From Selenomonas sp. (GTDB lineage: Bacteria; Bacillota; Negativicutes; Selenomonadales; Selenomonadaceae), in NCBI GenBank assembly GCA_015265235.1, contig JABZYJ010000110.1:1-6324 (forward strand): a stretch of DNA of 6,324 bases. Reading direction: 5' to 3'. This document shows positions 1-5,096 of this stretch, in pieces. Made by a program: the position numbers and the translations under genes. The notes under the pieces were generated by a model. It saw only the letters and a list, made by a program, of their open reading frames with translations, did not search any database and had not been told where the DNA came from. The first letter of the stretch is position 1; the number at the start of each line of letters is the position of its first letter.

Positions 1-57
1 GTAGAGATCCGTGCAGTCTACATCTTCAAGGTTTTTGCAGATAAACCGACTGCGTAG
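1..57 (+). CDS. C-terminal tail of an unidentified upstream gene (partial)
   Basis: Frame 1 is open from the window edge and gives an 18-residue tail, VEIRAVYIFKVFADKPTA, ending in two consecutive TAG stops (55-60). A strong intrinsic terminator starts 19 bases after the first stop, as expected at the end of a gene. The alternating hydrophobic pattern suggests a final beta strand. The fragment is too short to assign to a family. A loose resemblance to the end of SPOCS/DUF3794-type domains is only an impression. Because the terminator follows directly, this gene is probably not co-transcribed with hrcA. Confidence 0.4.
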   Translation, partial: VEIRAVYIFKVFADKPTA

Positions 58-75
58 TAGTTTATTTCATCATAT

Positions 76-117
76 AGAGCGGTACGGAAATGTTGGTTTT
101 CGTGCCGCTCTTTTCTT
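76..117 (+). terminator. Rho-independent terminator of the upstream gene
   Basis: The arm at 76-90 (AGAGCGGTACGGAAA) pairs with 97-111 over 15 base pairs, including two G-U pairs, around a 6-base loop (91-96). The right arm runs into TTTT followed by CTT. Stem, loop and U-run fit a classical intrinsic terminator. It separates the upstream gene from the heat-shock operon and makes hrcA the first gene of its transcript. Confidence 0.85.
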
Positions 118-152
118 GTGCCCGTTGCTTAAGGGCTCTCACTATCTTTAGT

Positions 153-187
153 ATGACGAAAACAAAAAAACTTTGACTTTTTGTCAT
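153..187. repeat. Imperfect A/T-rich inverted repeat upstream of the heat-shock promoter
   Basis: ATGACGAAAA (153-162) is complementary to TTTTTGTCAT (178-187) with one G-T mismatch, across a 15-base spacer. It ends 7 bases before the -35 box. It may be an operator half-site pair, part of an A/T-rich UP-like element, or chance in a low-complexity stretch. No known operator could be assigned to it. Confidence 0.35.
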
Positions 188-206
188 TTTGCTATTGACT
201 TTTTGT
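173..206. repeat. 12-bp direct repeat overlapping the -35 region
   Basis: TTGACTTTTTGT occurs exactly twice, at 173-184 and 195-206. The copies are 22 bp apart, about two helical turns. The second copy contains the -35 hexamer used by the hrcA promoter. The first copy, read with the preceding T, is TTTGACT. This is the reverse complement of one CtsR heptamer (A/G-GTCAAA), but the usual 3-base-spaced tandem partner is absent. The repeat is exact; its function is unknown. Confidence 0.5.
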
Positions 207-223
207 TTTTTACGCGGTATATT
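195..223 (+). promoter_or_regulatory. Vegetative (sigma-A/sigma-70 type) promoter of the hrcA operon
   Basis: TTGACT (195-200) and TATATT (218-223) are separated by exactly 17 bases, and each differs from consensus at one position. Transcription should start near 229-231. This places the CIRCE in the first bases of the 5' leader, the arrangement known from HrcA-controlled operons. A/T-rich sequence upstream (159-194) could act as an UP element. Confidence 0.85.
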
Positions 224-238
224 CTTTATAGATTTTGA

Positions 239-265
239 TTAGCACTCAGTTTTATAGAGTGCTAA
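239..265. promoter_or_regulatory. CIRCE operator (HrcA binding site)
   Basis: TTAGCACTC (239-247), nine bases, then GAGTGCTAA (257-265) is an exact match to the CIRCE consensus TTAGCACTC-N9-GAGTGCTAA. It lies just after the predicted transcription start and 8 bases before the hrcA ribosome binding site. In known systems HrcA binds this DNA to block transcription and is kept active by GroEL. The same repeat in the leader RNA can form a hairpin that affects message stability. It is the only complete CIRCE seen in the window. Confidence 0.98.
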
Positions 266-288
266 CAGAATTGAAAGGAGAGGGGTGA

Positions 289-1323
289 ATGTCGAACGAT
301 CTGGATGAGCGCAAGAGCCAAATCCTATGGGCGGTCGTTGATGACTATATTGCATCGGCGGAGCCGGTCGGGTCACGGACGCTTGCGCAGAAGTACAATC
401 TCGGCATTAGCCCTGCCACCATTCGCAACGAAATGGCGGATCTGGAAATGCTCGGTTATCTGGAGCATCCGCACACATCCGCCGGGCGTATTCCGTCGTC
501 GAAGGGCTATCGCTTCTACGTCGACGGGCTGCAGCCCATTGCTCCGGTGACGGACGCCGAGAAGGCAAAGATTCACGATTGGTACAAAGGGCGCGTGCGG
601 AGGCTCGATGAGGTGTTCCAAGAAACAGCGCGCCTCATCGCCGATGTGACACATAACGTGTCGCTCGTGCTTGCACCGCAGGCTGCACAGTCCACGTTCC
701 GCATGCTGCAGTTCCTGCCGCTTGACCTCGGTCACGCGATTGCCGTCCTCATGACGGATGCAGGATTCGTCGAAAACCGTATCGTCGAGATTCCCGACGG
801 TGCAACGTTCGCGGACTTCCAGCGCATGGCGGGCGCGGTGAATCAGACGCTCTCGGGCAAGGCACTCCGTGCTGTGACAAAGCAGGATATGCGCCGCATC
901 CGCGATGCGATCGGCGATGAGTCGATCTTCGTCGCGGCGGTGGAGGTGATGCACCGCGCGCTCGAAGGGCGTGAGGATGGTCGTCTCTACCTTGGCGGGA
1001 CCGCGCAGCTCCTCAGCAATCCCGAGTTTCAGGATCTCGATCGCGTACGCGCGATGCTGCTCGTCCTTGAGCGCGAGGATCTTGTGAAGGATATCCTGCA
1101 TACCCATGCGGGAGAGGGCCTGACAGTCACGATCGGGCGCGAGAACGAGAGCAGTACGTTTTGGGACAGCAGCTTCATCACGGCGACCTATCACGTCGAC
1201 GGGAAGCTGCTCGGAACGATTGCCGTGCTCGGACCGACGCGGATGGAGTATGCGAAAGCAATGCGCATCCTTGACTATGTCAATACGAATTTGACAGAAA
1301 TGATCTATCAATTAAAGTGGTAG
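289..1323 (+). CDS. hrcA: Heat-inducible transcriptional repressor HrcA
   Basis: This 344-residue protein has the usual HrcA length. It represses class I heat-shock genes by binding CIRCE as a dimer in the cytoplasm. Residues about 8-79 form the N-terminal winged helix, including the recognition-helix stretch SPATIRNEMADLE (41-53) and the HrcA signature HTSAGRIPSSKGYRFYVDG (62-80). The rest is the GAF-like domain with the inserted dimerisation region, ending in the conserved IGREN (282-286) and GPTRMEY (315-321) blocks. The ATG at 289 is supported by AAAGGAG (274-280) with an 8-base spacer. It is the first gene after promoter and CIRCE, so it should be autoregulated. The stop codon at 1321-1323 overlaps the grpE ribosome binding site, which suggests translational coupling. 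No truncation or frameshift is visible. Confidence 0.98.
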   Translation: MSNDLDERKSQILWAVVDDYIASAEPVGSRTLAQKYNLGISPATIRNEMADLEMLGYLEHPHTSAGRIPSSKGYRFYVDGLQPIAPVTDAEKAKIHDWYKGRVRRLDEVFQETARLIADVTHNVSLVLAPQAAQSTFRMLQFLPLDLGHAIAVLMTDAGFVENRIVEIPDGATFADFQRMAGAVNQTLSGKALRAVTKQDMRRIRDAIGDESIFVAAVEVMHRALEGREDGRLYLGGTAQLLSNPEFQDLDRVRAMLLVLEREDLVKDILHTHAGEGLTVTIGRENESSTFWDSSFITATYHVDGKLLGTIAVLGPTRMEYAKAMRILDYVNTNLTEMIYQLKW

Positions 1324-1329
1324 GAGAGG
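1322..1329 (+). promoter_or_regulatory. Ribosome binding site that fixes the grpE start at TTG 1338
   Basis: AGGAGAGG (1322-1329) lies 8 bases before TTG at 1338, an ideal distance. The in-frame GTG at 1329 overlaps this site, and the GTG at 1317 has only ATCAATTAAA before it, with no Shine-Dalgarno match. The site starts inside the hrcA stop codon, so ribosomes finishing hrcA end on it. Confidence 0.75.
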
Positions 1330-1337
1330 TGAACGGC

Positions 1338-1907
1338 TTGCAGGAAGAAGAGAAAGTACAGGACATGGCAGAGGGGCAGCCTGAGGCTGCTGCGGATGCT
1401 GTGACTGAGACGGATGCGGCGGACGCACCCGCAGGGGAGGAGGACAGCGCCCCGACCGAGGCGGATAAAATTGCCGCACTCGAGGCGGAGCTGAAGGAAA
1501 AGAGTGATCGTGTCCTGCGCCTGCAGGCGGATTTTGAAAACTTCCGCCGCCGCACGGCGAAGGAAAAAGAAGAACTCGCCGCCGTCATTACGCAGAATAT
1601 GCTCAGCGATCTGCTGCCGCTCCTCGATAATTTTGAGCGTGCACTCGCCGTGGAGCAGACGGATGTTGAGGCGTTCCAGAAGGGCGTCGAGATGATTCAC
1701 ACGCAGCTGCGCGAGGTCATGCAGAAGCACGGCCTTGAGACCATCAAGGCAGAGGGGCAGCCCTTTGATCCGAATTTCCATCAGGCAGTGATGCGCGTGG
1801 AGGATGCGGATGCGGAGGACGGCACGATCACGCAGGTGCTCCAGAAGGGCTACCAGGCAAAAGGACGTGTGATCCGTCCCGCGATGGTGCAGGTTGCCGG
1901 TAATTAA
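1338..1907 (+). CDS. grpE: Nucleotide exchange factor GrpE (Hsp70 co-chaperone)
   Basis: GrpE releases ADP from DnaK and so resets the chaperone cycle; it acts as a dimer in the cytoplasm. With the TTG start the protein has 189 residues, normal for the family. Residues 1 to about 45 are an acidic, Ala-rich, probably disordered tail. A long heptad-like helix (about 43-85, with IAALEAELKEKSDRVLRLQA) is the dimer coiled coil, and helices of the four-helix bundle follow. The C-terminal beta-wing carries the GrpE signature, including FDPNFHQA (143-150) and KGYQAKGRVIRPAMV (170-184). A longer frame opens at GTG 1317, overlapping the hrcA end, but it has no ribosome binding site. The TTG at 1338 does, so I chose it. 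The gene lies 14 bases after hrcA and 37 bases before dnaK in the same operon. Confidence 0.95.
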   Translation: MQEEEKVQDMAEGQPEAAADAVTETDAADAPAGEEDSAPTEADKIAALEAELKEKSDRVLRLQADFENFRRRTAKEKEELAAVITQNMLSDLLPLLDNFERALAVEQTDVEAFQKGVEMIHTQLREVMQKHGLETIKAEGQPFDPNFHQAVMRVEDADAEDGTITQVLQKGYQAKGRVIRPAMVQVAGN

Positions 1908-1944
1908 CGAAATAATATCTTTATGATTTTTGGGGGAATATAAC

Positions 1945-3810
1945 ATGGCTAAAGTAATTGGTATTGATCTTGGCACGACGAACTCGGTTGTCTCCGTGAT
2001 GGAGGGCGGCGAGCCGGTCGTTATTACGAATCCTGAGGGCAGCCGCATCACGCCGTCTGTCGTCGGGTTTACGAAGGACGGTCAGCGTCTCGTCGGCCGC
2101 CTTGCGAAGAATCAGGCGGTGTCGAATCCTGACCGCACGATCTCGTCGATCAAGCGTCACATGGGTGATCCGAACTATCATGTCACGATTGACGGAAAGA
2201 GCTACACGCCGCCCGAGATCTCGGCAATGATTCTGCAGAAGCTCAAGAGCGATGCAGAGGCATATCTCGGCGAGACCGTCTCGCAGGCGGTCATCACGGT
2301 GCCGGCATACTTCAACGACAGCCAGCGTCAGGCGACGAAGGATGCGGGCAAGATCGCAGGCCTTGAGGTGCTGCGTATCATCAACGAGCCGACGGCGGCG
2401 GCACTTGCCTATGGTCTGGATAAGGATCAGGATGAGACGGTGCTCGTCTTCGACCTCGGCGGTGGTACGTTCGATGTTTCCATCCTTGAGCTGAGCGAAG
2501 GCGTGTTCGAGGTCAAGGCGACGAACGGCGACACGGTGCTCGGCGGCGACGATTTCGACAAGAAGATCATGGACTGGATGGTCGAGGAGTTCAAGAAGGA
2601 GAACGGCATCGACCTCTCGCAGGACAAGATGAGTGCACAGCGTCTCATCGAGGCAGCTGAGAAGGCGAAGATCGAGCTTTCGAGCATGAGCCAGACGAAC
2701 ATCAACCTGCCGTTCATCACGGCAGATGCAACGGGTCCGAAGCATCTCGATCTGACGCTTTCGCGTGCGAAGTTCGATGAGCTGACGGCTGACCTCGTGG
2801 AGCGCACGATGGTGCCGACGCGCAAGGCAATGGAGGATGCGGGGCTCTCGGGCAGCGACATCGACAAGATCATTCTCGTCGGCGGCTCGTCCCGTATCCC
2901 TGCGGTACAGGAAGCCATTCGCAAGATCCTTGGCAAGGAGCCCTCGAAGGGCGTCAATCCGGATGAGTGCGTCTCCATCGGCGCAGCGATCCAGGGCGGT
3001 GTCCTCGTCGGTGAGGTCAAGGATGTCCTGCTCCTCGACGTTACCCCGCTTTCGCTCGGCATCGAGACCCTCGGCGGCGTCTGCACGAAGATCATCGAGC
3101 GCAACACGACGATCCCGACCTCGAAGAGCCAGGTGTTCTCGACGGCGGCGGACAATCAGCCGGGCGTTGAGATCCATGTCCTGCAGGGCGAGCGCGAAAT
3201 GGCAGCGGGCAACAAGACCCTCGGCCGTTTCCAGCTCACGGACATCCCGCCCGCACCGCGCGGCGTACCCCAGATCGAGGTCAAGTTCGACATCGATGCA
3301 AACGGCATCGTCAATGTGTCGGCAAAGGATCTCGGCACGGGCAAGGAGCAGAAGATCACGATTCAGTCCGACAGCGGCATGAGCAAAGAGGACATCGACC
3401 GCATGGTCAAGGAAGCCGAGGCACACGCTGCCGAGGATAAGGCGCAGAAGGAAGCCGTCGATGCGCGCAACACGGGCGACTCTCTCGTCTATCAGGCGGA
3501 GAAGGCGATCAAGGATCTCGGCGAGAATGCGGACAAGGCGCTCGTCTCCAAGGTACAGGCAGGCATTGATAAGCTGAAAGAGGCTCTCAAGGGCTCTGAC
3601 ATCGAGGCGATCAAGTCCGCGACGGAGGAAGTCCGCCAACCGCTCTATGAGCTTTCTGCTGCCGCTTATCAGCAGGCACAACAGGCGGCGGGTGCCGCCG
3701 GTGCGGCACCGGGCGCGGAGGCAAATGCCGGCGCAGGTGCGCAGGGAGCGCCGCAGGACGACAATGTCGTCGATGCGGAGTTCACCGAAGTCAAGGACGA
3801 TAAGAAGTAA
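1945..3810 (+). CDS. dnaK: Molecular chaperone DnaK (Hsp70)
   Basis: This 621-residue ATP-dependent chaperone binds exposed hydrophobic segments of unfolded proteins, working with DnaJ and GrpE. The nucleotide-binding domain (1 to about 360) shows phosphate-1 IGIDLGTTNS (5-14), K70, E148 in INEPT, phosphate-2 VFDLGGGTFDVSIL (168-181) with T175 (equivalent to E. coli T199), and the adenosine motif IILVGGSSRIPAV (309-321). The interdomain linker is VLLLDVTPLSLG (361-372). The substrate-binding domain follows, including LQGEREMAAGNKTLGRF (413-429), then a helical lid, an Ala/Gly/Gln-rich linker (about 573-603) and the conserved tail VVDAEFTEVKDDKK. Compared with E. coli DnaK, about 23 residues are missing after IKRHMG (69-74), the pattern of Gram-positive DnaKs. 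The ATG at 1945 is preceded by GGGGGA (1932-1937), and MAKVIGIDLG is the standard N-terminus. An upstream TTG at 1930 is unlikely because it lies before this site. Confidence 0.99.
   Translation: MAKVIGIDLGTTNSVVSVMEGGEPVVITNPEGSRITPSVVGFTKDGQRLVGRLAKNQAVSNPDRTISSIKRHMGDPNYHVTIDGKSYTPPEISAMILQKLKSDAEAYLGETVSQAVITVPAYFNDSQRQATKDAGKIAGLEVLRIINEPTAAALAYGLDKDQDETVLVFDLGGGTFDVSILELSEGVFEVKATNGDTVLGGDDFDKKIMDWMVEEFKKENGIDLSQDKMSAQRLIEAAEKAKIELSSMSQTNINLPFITADATGPKHLDLTLSRAKFDELTADLVERTMVPTRKAMEDAGLSGSDIDKIILVGGSSRIPAVQEAIRKILGKEPSKGVNPDECVSIGAAIQGGVLVGEVKDVLLLDVTPLSLGIETLGGVCTKIIERNTTIPTSKSQVFSTAADNQPGVEIHVLQGEREMAAGNKTLGRFQLTDIPPAPRGVPQIEVKFDIDANGIVNVSAKDLGTGKEQKITIQSDSGMSKEDIDRMVKEAEAHAAEDKAQKEAVDARNTGDSLVYQAEKAIKDLGENADKALVSKVQAGIDKLKEALKGSDIEAIKSATEEVRQPLYELSAAAYQQAQQAAGAAGAAPGAEANAGAGAQGAPQDDNVVDAEFTEVKDDKK
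3691..3710. repeat. GC-rich perfect inverted repeat inside the 3' end of dnaK
   Basis: GGTGCCGC (3691-3698) and GCGGCACC (3703-3710) are perfectly complementary around the 4-base loop CGGT. The hairpin falls in codons for the Ala/Gly-rich linker of DnaK, about 110 bases before dnaJ, with no U-run. It may simply reflect repeated Gly-Ala codons. It could also act as an mRNA structure between dnaK and dnaJ, for which there is no direct evidence. Confidence 0.4.
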
Positions 3811-3819
3811 GGTGGTATC

Positions 3820-4968
3820 GTGAGCGAGAAACGCGATTACTACGAAGTCCTTGGGCTCAAAAAGGGAGCCTCGGACGACGAGATCAAAAAAGCATACAAG
3901 AAACTCGCGCGCAAGTATCACCCCGACCTCAACCGTGACGACCCGAAGACCGCTGAGGAGAAATTCAAGGAGGTCAACGAGGCGTACGATGTGCTGAAGG
4001 ATCCGAAGAAGAAGGCGACGTATGACCAGTTCGGTCACGATGCCTTTGACCCGCGCCGCGGCGGTGCGGGGGCCGGAGGGGGGAACCCCTTCGGCGGCGG
4101 ATTCGAAGGCTTCGATATGAACGATATCTTCGATATGTTCGGCATGGGCGGCGGCGGTCGCCGTGCACGCAGACAGGGCCCCGAGCGCGGGGCTGATCTG
4201 CGTTACGATCTGGAGATTTCGTTTGAGGAAGCGGCATTCGGCAAGGAGGTCGAACTCTCCATTCCGCGTGAGGAGAACTGCCCGACCTGCGGCGGCTCCG
4301 GTGCAGCAAAGGGCTCGGAGGCGGAGACCTGCCCGACGTGTCATGGCACGGGACAGGAACAGGTCATGCAGCGGACGATGTTCGGCAATATGATGAGTGC
4401 ACATACGTGCAGCCAGTGCCACGGCACGGGCAAGATCATCAAGACGCCGTGTCCCGACTGTCATGGCACGGGGCGCAAGCGCGTGACGAAGACGATCAAG
4501 GTCAACATTCCGCGCGGCGTGGACGATGGCCAGCGCGTCCGTGTGACGGGCGGCGGCGAGGCGGGCGTACGCGGCGGTGCAAACGGCGACCTCTACGTCT
4601 ACATCTTCATCCGGCCGCACAAGCTGTTCCAGCGGCGCGGCAACGATGTCATCATCGAGATCCCGATCACGTTCGTGCAGGCATCGCTCGGCGATACCGT
4701 ACAGGTGCCGACGCTCGACGGTGCGGTCGATCTTAAGATCCCGGCGGGGATCCAGACGGGGACGGTGCTGCGCGTCAAGGGCAAGGGTATCCCCAGCCTG
4801 CGCGGCACGGGACGCGGTGACGAGCATGTCCGCGTCAAGGTCACAACGCCGCAGAAGCTCTCAGCGAAGCAGAAGGAGCTCCTCAAGGAGTTCGCAGAGC
4901 TGAGCGGCGATGCGGTGAATCCGGAGCAGAAGAGCTTTACGGAGAAGTTCAAGGATCTGTTTACCTGA
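3820..4968 (+). CDS. dnaJ: Chaperone protein DnaJ (Hsp40, type I)
   Basis: DnaJ delivers substrates to DnaK and stimulates its ATPase. All type I parts are present in 382 residues (E. coli 376). The J domain (about 5-73) has HPD at 34-36 and ends with YDQFGHDAF. The Gly/Phe region (about 77-116) contains DMNDIFDMFGMG. Four zinc-binding repeats follow: CPTCGGSG (154-161), CPTCHGTG (171-178), CSQCHGTG (197-204) and CPDCHGTG (211-218). The C-terminal substrate-binding domains include HKLFQRRGND (267-276). The start is GTG at 3820; TAAGGTGG (3808-3815), overlapping the dnaK stop, supplies the Shine-Dalgarno match 4-5 bases upstream, and the next residues SEKRDYYEVLGL are a typical DnaJ N-terminus. 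The 9-base gap to dnaK points to translational coupling. A hairpin 11 bases after the stop probably ends the operon. Confidence 0.98.
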   Translation: MSEKRDYYEVLGLKKGASDDEIKKAYKKLARKYHPDLNRDDPKTAEEKFKEVNEAYDVLKDPKKKATYDQFGHDAFDPRRGGAGAGGGNPFGGGFEGFDMNDIFDMFGMGGGGRRARRQGPERGADLRYDLEISFEEAAFGKEVELSIPREENCPTCGGSGAAKGSEAETCPTCHGTGQEQVMQRTMFGNMMSAHTCSQCHGTGKIIKTPCPDCHGTGRKRVTKTIKVNIPRGVDDGQRVRVTGGGEAGVRGGANGDLYVYIFIRPHKLFQRRGNDVIIEIPITFVQASLGDTVQVPTLDGAVDLKIPAGIQTGTVLRVKGKGIPSLRGTGRGDEHVRVKVTTPQKLSAKQKELLKEFAELSGDAVNPEQKSFTEKFKDLFT

Positions 4969-4979
4969 TCTATTTCAGC

Positions 4980-5011
4980 GAGGCGGCTGCAGCGTTTGCT
5001 GCGGCCGCCTC
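4980..5011. terminator. GC-rich hairpin after dnaJ, possible operon end
   Basis: The arm at 4980-4993 (GAGGCGGCTGCAGC) pairs with 4998-5011 over 14 base pairs, with one G-T pair, around the loop GTTT. It begins 11 bases after the dnaJ stop and would be very stable. No T-run follows (CACTGCGCATTG comes next), so it is not a classical intrinsic terminator. It could stop transcription poorly, protect the 3' end of the message, or work with Rho. A new promoter begins 8 bases further on, which supports a transcript boundary here. Confidence 0.55.
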
Positions 5012-5019
5012 ACTGCGCA

Positions 5020-5048
5020 TTGACATCGTTTCCTACTTTTGTTAGGAT
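5020..5048 (+). promoter_or_regulatory. Vegetative promoter of the gene after dnaJ
   Basis: A perfect TTGACA (5020-5025), a 17-base spacer and TAGGAT (5043-5048) form a good sigma-A/sigma-70 type promoter. A TG pair one base before the -10 box (5040-5041) gives an extended -10. Transcription should start near 5055, leaving a leader of 24 or 42 bases depending on the start codon. No CIRCE lies near it, so this gene is probably not under HrcA control. Confidence 0.7.
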
Positions 5049-5096
5049 AAAAGGAATTGAAATTTGTATTGAGGGCGCATGGCATCGGGAGGGTTC

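Noticed and set aside
125..153. Possible second promoter, TTGCTT (125-130) with TTAGTA (148-153)
   Set aside because: The -10 match is poor, and the well-matched promoter at 195-223 is correctly placed relative to the CIRCE.
173..188. A complete CtsR operator
   Set aside because: Only one heptamer matches fully. The adjacent position where the tandem copy should lie (182-188, TGTCATT) matches four of seven bases, so a genuine CtsR box cannot be claimed.
373..1311. A 312-codon minus-strand frame opposite hrcA
   Set aside because: It lies entirely inside hrcA, whose conserved blocks are certain, and has no family features of its own.
1921..4827. A 968-codon open frame on the minus strand, antisense to dnaK and dnaJ
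   Set aside because: Long antisense frames are a known by-product of GC-rich codon bias in dnaK genes. The translation is low in structure, rich in Arg, Leu and Asp, and lies fully opposite two unmistakable conserved genes. I saw no start signal for it.
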